Shown piece by piece: positions 1 through 6,125 of a DNA stretch of 12,177 nucleotides. The notes beneath the pieces were generated by a model, which searched no databases, had not been told where the DNA came from, and worked only from the letters and a program-made list of their open reading frames with translations. The stretch spans positions 1 through 12,177 of the forward strand of contig DASSBN010000025.1 in the NCBI GenBank assembly GCA_035698665.1, written 5' to 3'. The first letter of the stretch is position 1. The number at the start of each line of letters is the position of its first letter. Source of the DNA: DATEOR01 sp035698665. GTDB taxonomy: Bacteria; Actinomycetota; Thermoleophilia; Gaiellales; Gaiellaceae. Position numbers and translations under genes: made by a program.

Positions 1-853
1 TCCCGGAAGCGACGGCGCCGTGCGTCCCGACGAAGGCGAGGTCGGCGAGGTCCTCGAGGGTCGTCTTGAGCACGCGCCGGACGGCCTCCTCCGTGAGCGT
101 GCACTCCGCGATGACCGTCTTCCCGTGCCCGCCGCCCTCGAAGTAGCGGTGCGACGGTTTCTTGTCCCCGCCCATGTTTCCCTCGAGCACGGCGCGCTTC
201 GGCTTGACCGGCGCGTTCTCCAGCACGAACCCCTGGTTCAGGGCGTAGGAGTTGCGCGTGATCATGTTCATCCCGACGGCGTCGCCCGTCGTGTACGCGT
301 AGAGGACGTGGCACGTGGGGCCGACGACGTGTGTCTCCAGCTCGCGCAGCTTGGCGTGCTTGGAAAGGCCGCCGATCGGCTCGCCCGCGAGCCAGTCCCG
401 CATTGGGCCGACCTGCCCCTCCACCCAGCGCGAGAAGGCGACGGCGTCGGCGGTCGACTCGAAGAGGAACGCGGACGCCCGCGTCACCCGGTCCTGGAGG
501 ACATGCGTGCGGAAGCCGCCCGACTCGGCGGCGGCCTTCGCGCCGCGAAGGAGCGAGATCGAGAGCCCGCCCTCGGTGTTTGCGAGCGGCACGTAGACCG
601 AATCCCGGCCCCGGCTGCGCTCGACGAGCCGGCCCTCGGGCTCTTCCAGCTCGTACTCGCCCAGCTCGAGCTCGAGGGGCCCGACGACCGCCACAGGAAC
701 GACGGCGATCCCGGTGATCGCTTCGGTGGCCTTTGCGAGGGGGCCGAGGTCGTGGCCGGTGACCACGCCGTCGAGGCCGAGCAGCTTCTGCCGGGCGCGG
801 ATCGACTCGGGGTCGTTCTTGCGCGGCCAGCGGCTGCGGGACGAGGCGCTCAG
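1..853 (-). CDS. HMG-CoA reductase (class I-like), 3' end cut by window edge
   Basis: Reading the minus strand from about 853 down to 1 gives one open frame with the core of hydroxymethylglutaryl-CoA reductase, which reduces HMG-CoA to mevalonate with NAD(P)H, the committed step of mevalonate-type isoprenoid synthesis. Visible family motifs in order are VGPLEL, PLANTEGGL with the catalytic Glu codon at 572-574, LLRGAKA, the block ending DRVTRA, the cofactor motif GDAVGMNM at 263-286, and GDKKPS with the expected catalytic Lys at 161-163. The catalytic Asp and His of the C-terminal third lie beyond position 1. The start is unclear: there is no upstream in-frame ATG, GTG or TTG in the stretch I checked. 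A CTG at 853-851 forms a CTGA overlap with the ferritin-like stop, and the first GTG at 766-764 would leave a very short N-terminus. I prefer translational coupling from the CTG. Family call is firm; start is not. Confidence 0.88.
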   Translation of the reverse strand, partial: MSASSRSRWPRKNDPESIRARQKLLGLDGVVTGHDLGPLAKATEAITGIAVVPVAVVGPLELELGEYELEEPEGRLVERSRGRDSVYVPLANTEGGLSISLLRGAKAAAESGGFRTHVLQDRVTRASAFLFESTADAVAFSRWVEGQVGPMRDWLAGEPIGGLSKHAKLRELETHVVGPTCHVLYAYTTGDAVGMNMITRNSYALNQGFVLENAPVKPKRAVLEGNMGGDKKPSHRYFEGGGHGKTVIAECTLTEEAVRRVLKTTLEDLADLAFVGTHGAVASG

Positions 854-1665
854 GACGGGATCTGGACGTCGGAGACGTCGAGGCCGAGCGACGTCGCGAG
901 GCGCACGCCGGTCTCGAGGTCCTCGCGGAGCCGCCGGACGTCGGTGTCCCGCATGAGCGCGCCGACGAGCTCGCGTGCTTTTGGCCGCCAGAGCGCGTGC
1001 TGGGCGAAGATCGGCAGCATCCGGTTCGACGACGCGACGATCTGCTTCTTCGTCTTCTCGGGCGCGTTCTCGATGAGGACGCGCGCGTAGGCCATACCGG
1101 AGCCGTGGTGGATGCCGTCGTCGACCGTGAGGCGGTTGCAGGGGTCCTCGAGCACGGTCCCGCGCGACGAGCGGGCGATCAGCCGGAAGCGCGGGATGAT
1201 CAGGCGCTCGTAGAACACCTGCATGTTCACGACCTTCTCCTCGAGCGTGTCCGCCTCGATCTGCATCTTCGCCAGCTGGTTCAGATAGGGGTCGGGCTCG
1301 CCGCGCCCGCCGGCTGCATCGACGAGGCGGAGCCATGCCTCCGTGTGGCGCGACTCGTCCTGCACCATCGTCGTGTAGTAGAGCTTCGCCTCGGGATCCG
1401 GCGCCATGCGGAAAAGCTGCGTCGCCATCTCGACCGCGAGCTCGTCGGCCTGGAGCTGCTGCGTGACCACCGAGCGCCACATGTCTCGCCGGCGCGCGAG
1501 CTTCTGCGGGCTGCCCTTGTACTCGGGCACGGGCGGCATGTCGTTCCAGGGCAGATCCCGCACCTGCCATTCGGCGCGCTTGGCCAACTCGTAGTACCGG
1601 AGGACCCCTTCGTAGGCCGCGCGGTCGTCGGACTGCTCGATCGGAGGTAGCTGTTCAGACTCCAT
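850..1665 (-). CDS. ferritin-like diiron-carboxylate protein
   Basis: This 271-residue protein, counted from the ATG at 1665-1663, looks like a four-helix diiron bundle. Two half-sites are visible: E75 (or E79) with the ExxH motif E104-x-x-H107, and E153 with D183-x-x-H186 in the sequence VDDGIHHG. The spacings E75 to E104 (29) and E153 to D183 (30) match the internal symmetry of ferritin/R2-like folds. The second site carries Asp where Glu is usual. The N-terminal 55 residues are polar and proline-containing (DLPWNDMPPVP) and there is no signal peptide, so it is probably cytosolic. It could be an oxidase, oxygenase or iron/peroxide-handling protein; I cannot choose. An upstream in-frame start at 1740 would run into folD, so I reject it. 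The stop overlaps the start region of the HMG-CoA reductase gene, implying one transcript. Confidence 0.8.
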   Translation of the reverse strand: MESEQLPPIEQSDDRAAYEGVLRYYELAKRAEWQVRDLPWNDMPPVPEYKGSPQKLARRRDMWRSVVTQQLQADELAVEMATQLFRMAPDPEAKLYYTTMVQDESRHTEAWLRLVDAAGGRGEPDPYLNQLAKMQIEADTLEEKVVNMQVFYERLIIPRFRLIARSSRGTVLEDPCNRLTVDDGIHHGSGMAYARVLIENAPEKTKKQIVASSNRMLPIFAQHALWRPKARELVGALMRDTDVRRLREDLETGVRLATSLGLDVSDVQIPS

Positions 1666-1675
1666 TTGCCCCGGC

Positions 1676-1685
1676 AGGCTAACGT
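1676..1685. promoter_or_regulatory. overlapping divergent -10-like boxes between ferritin-like gene and folD
   Basis: The 28 bp between the two divergent start codons (1666-1693) contain AGGCTAACGT. Read forward, TAACGT (1680-1685) fits the actinobacterial TANNNT -10 consensus and lies 8 nt before the folD GTG, so the transcript would start at or next to the start codon. Read on the minus strand, TAGCCT (1681-1676) also fits and lies 10 nt before the ATG of the ferritin-like gene. Neither gene has a Shine-Dalgarno sequence here. No convincing -35 is visible on either strand. This is inference from spacing. Confidence 0.45.
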
Positions 1686-1693
1686 TTCGCGCC

Positions 1694-2548
1694 GTGACTG
1701 TCCTCATGGATGGAAAGGGACTCGCCCAACGCGTCCGCAAGGAGGTGGCGCAGGACCTCGAGGGGCTCGACCGGTCGGTGGGCCTCGCGACTGTCCTCGT
1801 GGGCGACGACCCGGCGTCAGAGATCTACATCAAGCGCAAGCAGGAGGCGTGCCGTGAGGTGGGGATCGAACCGTTCGACCACAAGCTCTCGGCCGAGACG
1901 ACGGAGGACGAGCTCCTCCAGGTCGTGAGTGACCTCAATGCCGACGACCGCGTGACCGGGATCCTCTGCCAGCTTCCGCTGCCCGACCAGATCGACGAGG
2001 ACCGGATCATCCGCTCGATCGCCCCGATCAAGGACGTGGACGGCTTCCATCCGTTCAGCGCCGGCCACCTCCTGCAGGGCAGCCCGACGTTCGTCGCTGC
2101 GACGCCGGCCGGGATCATGGAGATCTTGCGGGAGTACGAGGTCGAGCTTCTCGGCGCGAGGGCGGTGGTCGTCGGGCGCTCCAACATCGTGGGCAAGCCG
2201 ATGGCGCTCCTGCTCCTCGCCGAGCACGCGACCGTGACGATCTGCCACAGCCGTACGCGAGACCTCGGCGACGTCGTGCGGGAGGCCGACGTGGTCGTCG
2301 CCGCGGTCGGCCGCGCGGGGATGATCACCGGCGAGATGGTCCGTGAGGGAGCGACCGTCGTGGACGTCGGAATCAACCGGGTCGAGGGCAAGGTTGTCGG
2401 CGACGTCGCAGCGGATGTGGAGGGGAAAGCCGGCCTGCTGACGCCGGTTCCGGGTGGAGTCGGACCCATGACCATCGCTTCGCTTCTCCGCAACACCGTC
2501 AAGGCCGCCCGCTACCAGGCGGGTCAGCTTGCCTTCCCCCTGGACTGA
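1694..2548 (+). CDS. folD: bifunctional methylenetetrahydrofolate dehydrogenase/cyclohydrolase
   Basis: FolD interconverts 5,10-methylene-, 5,10-methenyl- and 10-formyl-tetrahydrofolate using NADP(H), supplying one-carbon units for purines and formyl-Met-tRNA. The 284-residue product matches the usual bacterial length. Family motifs are clear: YIKRKQEAC with Y45 and K49 (aligning with E. coli Tyr50 and Lys54), CQLPLP with Q93, KDVDGFHP with D116, the Rossmann motif VGRSNIVGKPM at about 160-170, and TPVPGGVGPMT at 250-260. The GTG at 1694 gives an N-terminus (TVLMDGKG) that aligns with other FolD proteins; an ATG at 1706 is the alternative and would cut four residues. There is no Shine-Dalgarno sequence, but a TAACGT box lies 8 nt upstream, suggesting a leaderless message. 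It stands alone, divergent from the ferritin-like gene, and its 3' end holds the likely promoter of the next gene. Confidence 0.96.
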   Translation: MTVLMDGKGLAQRVRKEVAQDLEGLDRSVGLATVLVGDDPASEIYIKRKQEACREVGIEPFDHKLSAETTEDELLQVVSDLNADDRVTGILCQLPLPDQIDEDRIIRSIAPIKDVDGFHPFSAGHLLQGSPTFVAATPAGIMEILREYEVELLGARAVVVGRSNIVGKPMALLLLAEHATVTICHSRTRDLGDVVREADVVVAAVGRAGMITGEMVREGATVVDVGINRVEGKVVGDVAADVEGKAGLLTPVPGGVGPMTIASLLRNTVKAARYQAGQLAFPLD

Positions 2549-2557
2549 CGCTACTCT
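2529..2557 (+). promoter_or_regulatory. candidate promoter of the cold-shock gene
   Basis: TTGCCT at 2529-2534 and TACTCT at 2552-2557 are separated by exactly 17 bp and resemble a vegetative sigma-factor promoter. The -35 half lies in the last codons of folD. Transcription would start near 2564, giving a leader of about 80 nt before the TTG start codon. Seen by pattern only. Confidence 0.55.
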
Positions 2558-2561
2558 GGTG

Positions 2562-2583
2562 ACGCCGCAGCACGTTGCGGCGT
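2562..2583 (+). other. leader hairpin 1 (8-bp perfect stem)
   Basis: ACGCCGCA (2562-2569) pairs perfectly with TGCGGCGT (2576-2583) around a 6-nt loop. It lies 13 bp after the folD stop and at the predicted 5' end of the cold-shock mRNA. Only two T residues directly follow the stem, so it is a poor intrinsic terminator; a 5'-terminal stabilising stem or a weak folD terminator are both possible. Confidence 0.5.
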
Positions 2584-2595
2584 TTAGTAGCTACG

Positions 2596-2626
2596 CGACG
2601 GCTCGTTGCCGGGCCGTCGTTTGTTT
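2596..2626 (+). terminator. leader hairpin 2 with T-rich tail, attenuator-like
   Basis: CGACGGC (2596-2602) pairs with GCCGTCG (2613-2619) around a 10-nt loop and is followed by TTTGTTT (2620-2626). This has the shape of an intrinsic terminator yet ends only three bases before the Shine-Dalgarno sequence AAGGAGG (2630-2636) of the cold-shock gene. It may end folD read-through, act as an attenuator, or be a temperature-sensitive leader element. Confidence 0.5.
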
Positions 2627-2643
2627 GTGAAGGAGGCAGTACG

Positions 2644-2844
2644 TTGGCAGAAGGCACCGTCAAGTGGTTCTCGAACGAGAAGGGCTACGGCTTCATCGAG
2701 CGCGCTGAGGGAGAGGACGTCTTCGTCCATTTCTCGGCCATCACGATGGACGGCTACAAGTCCCTCCAGGAGGGACAGCGCGTCGAGTTCGAGGTCGTTC
2801 AGGGCCAGAAGGGCCTGCAGGCGGCGAACGTTTCGGTCATCTAG
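2644..2844 (+). CDS. cold-shock protein, CspA family
   Basis: This is a 66-residue single cold-shock domain, the normal size for the family: a small cytoplasmic beta-barrel that binds single-stranded nucleic acid and acts as an RNA chaperone. The start of the mature domain (AEGTVKWF), RNP1 (KGYGFIE, about residues 14-20) and RNP2 (DVFVHFS, about 25-31) are all present. The TTG at 2644 is chosen because AAGGAGG at 2630-2636 sits 7 nt before it and the protein then begins at the usual domain edge; an in-frame ORF start at 2575 would add unrelated residues from the hairpin leader. It appears monocistronic, with its own promoter upstream and a strong terminator at 2869-2901. Which paralogue it is (CspA, CspB and so on) cannot be told from sequence alone, so no symbol is given. 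Confidence 0.96.
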   Translation: MAEGTVKWFSNEKGYGFIERAEGEDVFVHFSAITMDGYKSLQEGQRVEFEVVQGQKGLQAANVSVI

Positions 2845-2868
2845 TCCCGAAGTTCGAGCAAGCCGCAT

Positions 2869-2901
2869 GACGGGCCCCGCCAACGGGGCCCGTCTCTTTT
2901 T
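2869..2901 (+). terminator. strong intrinsic terminator after the cold-shock gene
   Basis: GACGGGCCCCG (2869-2879) pairs perfectly over 11 bp with 2884-2894 around the loop CCAA, followed by TCTTTTT (2895-2901). The position 25 bp after the stop codon and the T-run make this the clearest terminator in the window. It isolates the cold-shock gene from gatC. Confidence 0.93.
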
Positions 2902-2931
2902 AAAGTTCGGTCGGACGCTTCTGGAGGTCGA

Positions 2932-3219
2932 ATGGCGATCACGAGAGAAGACGTACTCCACGTAGCGCGGCTCGCGCGCCTCGAGATCCCCGAGGGCGAG
3001 GTCGACCGCGTGCGTGAGGAGCTCGGTGCGATCCTCGAGGCGGTGGGGAAGGTGGCCGAGCTCGATCTCTCGGACGTCGAGCCCACGTCTCATCCGCTGG
3101 CGGTCGTGAACGTGTTCGGCGAAGACGAGCCGCGGCCCTCGCTCTCTCCTGAGGACGCGCTGGCGAATGCCCCGGACCCGGTGGATGGGGCGTTCCGCGT
3201 CCCGGCGGTCGGGTCGTGA
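2932..3219 (+). CDS. gatC: Asp-tRNA(Asn)/Glu-tRNA(Gln) amidotransferase subunit C
   Basis: GatC is the small subunit that wraps around GatA and GatB in the amidotransferase that converts Glu-tRNA(Gln) and/or Asp-tRNA(Asn) to the correctly amidated tRNA. The 95-residue product has the typical pattern: ITREDVLHVARLARLEIPE at the N-terminus, a middle helix ending in DLSDVEPTSHP, and a C-terminal tail with PVDGAFRVPAVG. Length is normal. The ATG at 2932 is preceded by GGAGG (2923-2927), a well-placed ribosome binding site. A TAAAGT at 2901-2906, right after the cold-shock terminator, could be the -10 of its promoter, but no -35 is evident. gatA follows after a 100-bp gap that contains a possible terminator, so gatC may be partly uncoupled from gatAB. 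Confidence 0.95.
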   Translation: MAITREDVLHVARLARLEIPEGEVDRVREELGAILEAVGKVAELDLSDVEPTSHPLAVVNVFGEDEPRPSLSPEDALANAPDPVDGAFRVPAVGS

Positions 3220-3244
3220 TGCCTTCGCGCTCTTGTGTCCTTTC

Positions 3245-3266
3245 GCGCGCCACGGGTGCGCTTTTT
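3245..3266 (+). terminator. possible intrinsic terminator/attenuator between gatC and gatA
   Basis: GCGCGCC (3245-3251) pairs with GGTGCGC (3255-3261), 7 bp with one G-U pair and a 3-nt loop, followed by TTTTT (3262-3266). It lies 25 bp after the gatC stop. The rest of the 100-bp gap holds a weaker CCCG/CGGG inverted repeat and a TAGCGT (3272-3277) that could be a -10 box for gatA. This suggests a transcript break or attenuation inside what is usually a continuous operon. Confidence 0.5.
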
Positions 3267-3306
3267 CCCGTTAGCGTGAAAGCGGGTGGTGGCGTGGGGT
3301 GGCCCC

Positions 3307-3312
3307 AAGGAG
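3307..3312 (+). promoter_or_regulatory. Shine-Dalgarno sequence that sets the gatA start
   Basis: AAGGAG ends 7 nt before the TTG at 3320. The competing in-frame GTG at 3299 lies upstream of this site and would put the Shine-Dalgarno inside the gene, so TTG is the better start. Confidence 0.7.
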
Positions 3313-3319
3313 CCGCCCC

Positions 3320-4729
3320 TTGATCGACACCCTTCGCCTGACCGCGGAGGAAGCGGCCCGCCTGCTCGACTCCGGGGAAGTCTCCGGCGACGAGCTCGCC
3401 GGCGCGTACGTCGAGGCCATCGGCGAGCGCGACCCGGAGCTCCACGCCTACCTGCACGTCGTCGGCGAGGCGGCCGACGGCGTCCCGATCGCGCTCAAGG
3501 ACAACATCACGACGCGCGGCGTGCCGACCACCGCGGGCTCGCGCATCCTCGAGGGCTACGTCCCCGTCTTCGACTCCACGGTCGCGACGCGCGTCAAGGA
3601 CGCCGGCCTGCCGCTCATCGGCAAGACGAACCTGGATGAGTTCGCCATGGGCTCATCCACGGAGAACTCGGCGTACGGCCCGTCCAGGAACCCCTGGGAT
3701 CCCGAGCGCGTCCCCGGCGGCTCGTCCGGCGGCACCGCGGCGGCCGTCGCCGGTGGACTGGCGCCCTGGGGCCTCGGCTCCGACACAGGCGGCTCGATCA
3801 AGCAGCCGGCCTCGCTCTGCGGACTCGTGGGCCTCAGGCCCACCTACGGCACCGTCTCCCGCTACGGCATCGTCGCCTTCGCCTCGAGCCTCGACCAGGT
3901 CGGCCCGATCACGAAGACCGTGCGCGACTGCGCGCGCCTCTACGCGACGATCGCGGGCCGCGACCCGTGCGACTCGACCACGGTCGACCTCCCGGAACCT
4001 GTCGAGATCCCGGACAGCGCTGACCTCGAGGGCATCCGCATCGGCATTCCGAAGGAGCTGAACGAGGCGGAGGGCATCGAGCCCGGCGTGAGCGAGGCGG
4101 TCGCGAAGGCGATCGCGCTCGCCGAGGAGCTCGGCGCCGAGGTGGGCGAGTGCCGCCTGCCGCGCTCCGTCGACTACGGCCTCGCCTGCTACTACCTCGT
4201 CGCGCCGGCGGAGGCGAGCTCGAATCTCGCCCGCTACGACGGCGTCCGCTACGGCTTTCGCGCCGCCGGTGACGGCGACCTCACCGCCCTGTACTCACGT
4301 ACGCGGTGGGAGGGTTTCGGCGCCGAGCCGCGCCGCCGCATCCTGATCGGCACGTATGCGCTCTCGGCCGGGTACTACGACGCCTTCTACGGCCAGGCGC
4401 AGAAGGTGCGGACGGTGATCGCAAAGGAGCATGCGGCCGCCTTCGAGGACTTCGATCTCCTGCTCAGCCCGACGAGTCCGACGGTGGCGTTCAAAGTCGG
4501 AGAGAAAGCAGAGAACCCCCTCGCGATGTACCTCTCGGACCTGCTCACCATCCCGTCCAACATGGCGGGCCTTCCCGGTCTTTCGATCCCGTGTGGTCTT
4601 TCCGAGGGACTGCCGGTCGGCCTGCAGATCCTCGGGCCGCAGTTCTCGGAGAACCTCATGTTCCGCGCGGGCCACGCGCTCGAGCAGGGCCTCGACTTCG
4701 ACTTCGTCCCGGAGCGGCTTCGTGCCTGA
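3320..4729 (+). CDS. gatA: Asp-tRNA(Asn)/Glu-tRNA(Gln) amidotransferase subunit A
   Basis: GatA is the amidase-signature subunit that hydrolyses glutamine and passes ammonia to GatB. With the TTG start the product is 469 residues. The Ser-cisSer-Lys triad is intact: K60 in IALKDN, S135 in PGGSSGG and nucleophile S159 in SDTGGSIKQPA; the K-to-S (75) and S-to-S (24) spacings match characterised GatA enzymes. Later motifs include RYDGVRYG and LSPTSPT, and the C-terminal LPVGLQILG block is normal. The region between about residues 45 and 58, before the catalytic Lys, is shorter than usual: the helix and loop normally found there are nearly gone (HVVGEAADGVPIALKD). The start is set by AAGGAG at 3307-3312; the alternative GTG at 3299 would add seven residues. 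The 3' end overlaps gatB by 8 bp. Confidence 0.96.
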   Translation: MIDTLRLTAEEAARLLDSGEVSGDELAGAYVEAIGERDPELHAYLHVVGEAADGVPIALKDNITTRGVPTTAGSRILEGYVPVFDSTVATRVKDAGLPLIGKTNLDEFAMGSSTENSAYGPSRNPWDPERVPGGSSGGTAAAVAGGLAPWGLGSDTGGSIKQPASLCGLVGLRPTYGTVSRYGIVAFASSLDQVGPITKTVRDCARLYATIAGRDPCDSTTVDLPEPVEIPDSADLEGIRIGIPKELNEAEGIEPGVSEAVAKAIALAEELGAEVGECRLPRSVDYGLACYYLVAPAEASSNLARYDGVRYGFRAAGDGDLTALYSRTRWEGFGAEPRRRILIGTYALSAGYYDAFYGQAQKVRTVIAKEHAAAFEDFDLLLSPTSPTVAFKVGEKAENPLAMYLSDLLTIPSNMAGLPGLSIPCGLSEGLPVGLQILGPQFSENLMFRAGHALEQGLDFDFVPERLRA

Positions 4730-6125
4730 GTGGGAACCCGTCATCGGCCTCGAGATCCACGTTCAGCTGAAGACGCGGACGAAGATGTTCTGCCGCTGCG
4801 AGAACATCTGGGGCGAGCCCGAGAACACGCGCACCTGCCCGGTCTGCCTTGCGCATCCCGGCACGCTGCCGGTCCCGAACAAGAGGGCGATCGAGTGGAC
4901 GGTGAAGCTCGGCGTCGCCCTCGGCTGCGAGATCGCCTCGCACGCCCTTTTCCACCGCAAGAACTACTTCTATCCCGACCTTCCGAAGGGCTACCAGATC
5001 TCCCAGTACGACATCCCGCTCTGCGCGGGCGGCAAGTTCGTCGTGCCCGGACCGGACGGGGACCGGGAGATCGGCATCGTTCGCGCGCACCTCGAGGAGG
5101 ACGCCGCGAAGACCGTCCACGTGGGTGGAACGGGCGGCAGGATCGCCGGCGCCGAGTACTCCCTCGTCGACTTCAACCGCGGCGGCACGCCGCTCGTCGA
5201 GATCGTCTCCGAGCCGGACGTGCGCTCGGCCGACGAGGCGCGCCGCTTTCTCCAGCTCCTGCGCCAGACCGTCGTCGAGCTCGGCATCTCCGATGCGGAG
5301 ATGGAGAAGGGCTCGCTGCGCTGCGACGCCAACGTCTCGGTGCGCCAGGTGGGCGAGAAGGGCTTTCGCACGAAGACCGAGCTGAAGAACATGAACTCGT
5401 TCAAGTTTGTCGCCGACGGCATCGACGCCGAGCTCAGGCGGCAGATCGAGATCTACGAGGCCGGGGGAGAGATCGAGCAGGAGACGCTGCACTTCGACCC
5501 GTCGAGCGGGACGATCGCACCGCTCCGCTCGAAGGAGGAGGCGCACGACTACCGCTACTTCCCGGAGCCCGATCTCGTGCCGGTCGAGCCTTCGGCGGAG
5601 ATGATCGCGTCGGCGATCGACGACATCGGCGAGCTCCCGGCTGCACGCATCCGCAGGCTTGAGACCGACGTCGGCTTCGATCTTGCCGAAGGCCTCGTTG
5701 CGAGCGGCCGCGACAGCCTCTACGAGCGCGTGCCGGGCGACCGGCGCGCGGTCGCGAACGTGGTCATGAACCAGCTGGCCGCCACCGGCGTCGACCCTGA
5801 GGCGGTGAACGGCTCCGAGCTCGGTAAGCTGATCGCCGAGCGCGAGCGCATCCCACGCGCAGCCTTCACCGAAGCCCTGACGCGGAGCGGCGACTCCGGC
5901 TTCTCCGCGGATGCGTACCTCGGCGAGACCGCGATCTCGGACGCCTCCGAGCTCGATCCGGTGATCGACAAGGTGCTCGCCGCGAACCAGGAGCAGGTCG
6001 CGACGTTCAAGGCCGGCAAGGAGGGAGTCCTCGGCTTTCTCGTCGGCCAGGTGATGAAGGAAACGGGCGGCAAGGCCGATGCCCGGGTCGTGAACGAGCG
6101 CCTGCGCGAGAAGATCTCCTCATGA
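4722..6125 (+). CDS. gatB: Asp-tRNA(Asn)/Glu-tRNA(Gln) amidotransferase subunit B
   Basis: GatB binds the mischarged tRNA, phosphorylates its Glu or Asp side chain with ATP and amidates it with ammonia from GatA. The 467-residue product has normal length. The N-terminal EPVIGLEIHVQL is followed by a zinc-binding pattern C24-x-C26 ... C39-x2-C42 and the family signature HRKNYFYPDLPKGYQISQYD. The catalytic cradle runs to about residue 290, and a helical YqeY-like tRNA-binding tail fills roughly 320-467, ending in the GFLVGQVMKET type block. The GTG at 4722 is chosen because it sits 7 nt after GGAG (4711-4714), gives the usual N-terminus, and overlaps the gatA stop; the same frame is open further upstream inside gatA but that part is antisense-style shadow. 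The ATGA at 6122-6125 joins it to the next gene. Confidence 0.97.
   Translation: MPEWEPVIGLEIHVQLKTRTKMFCRCENIWGEPENTRTCPVCLAHPGTLPVPNKRAIEWTVKLGVALGCEIASHALFHRKNYFYPDLPKGYQISQYDIPLCAGGKFVVPGPDGDREIGIVRAHLEEDAAKTVHVGGTGGRIAGAEYSLVDFNRGGTPLVEIVSEPDVRSADEARRFLQLLRQTVVELGISDAEMEKGSLRCDANVSVRQVGEKGFRTKTELKNMNSFKFVADGIDAELRRQIEIYEAGGEIEQETLHFDPSSGTIAPLRSKEEAHDYRYFPEPDLVPVEPSAEMIASAIDDIGELPAARIRRLETDVGFDLAEGLVASGRDSLYERVPGDRRAVANVVMNQLAATGVDPEAVNGSELGKLIAERERIPRAAFTEALTRSGDSGFSADAYLGETAISDASELDPVIDKVLAANQEQVATFKAGKEGVLGFLVGQVMKETGGKADARVVNERLREKISS

Noticed and set aside
20..1090. A long plus-strand open frame of 356 codons
   Set aside because: It is antisense to the HMG-CoA reductase and ferritin-like genes, whose minus-strand proteins have clear family motifs. 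Its product is Arg/Ala/Asp/Val-rich with no recognisable domain, as expected for GC-rich shadow frames.
1666..1740. Upstream start for the ferritin-like protein at 1740
   Set aside because: It would overlap the folD start by 47 bp and add 25 residues unlike the rest; the ATG at 1665 fits better.
2575..2643. An upstream in-frame extension of the cold-shock protein
   Set aside because: It would translate the hairpin leader and Shine-Dalgarno region and add residues never seen before the AEGTVKWF domain start.
3299..3319. GTG at 3299 as the gatA start
   Set aside because: It has no well-placed Shine-Dalgarno, while the TTG at 3320 has AAGGAG 7 nt upstream. It remains possible but is second choice.
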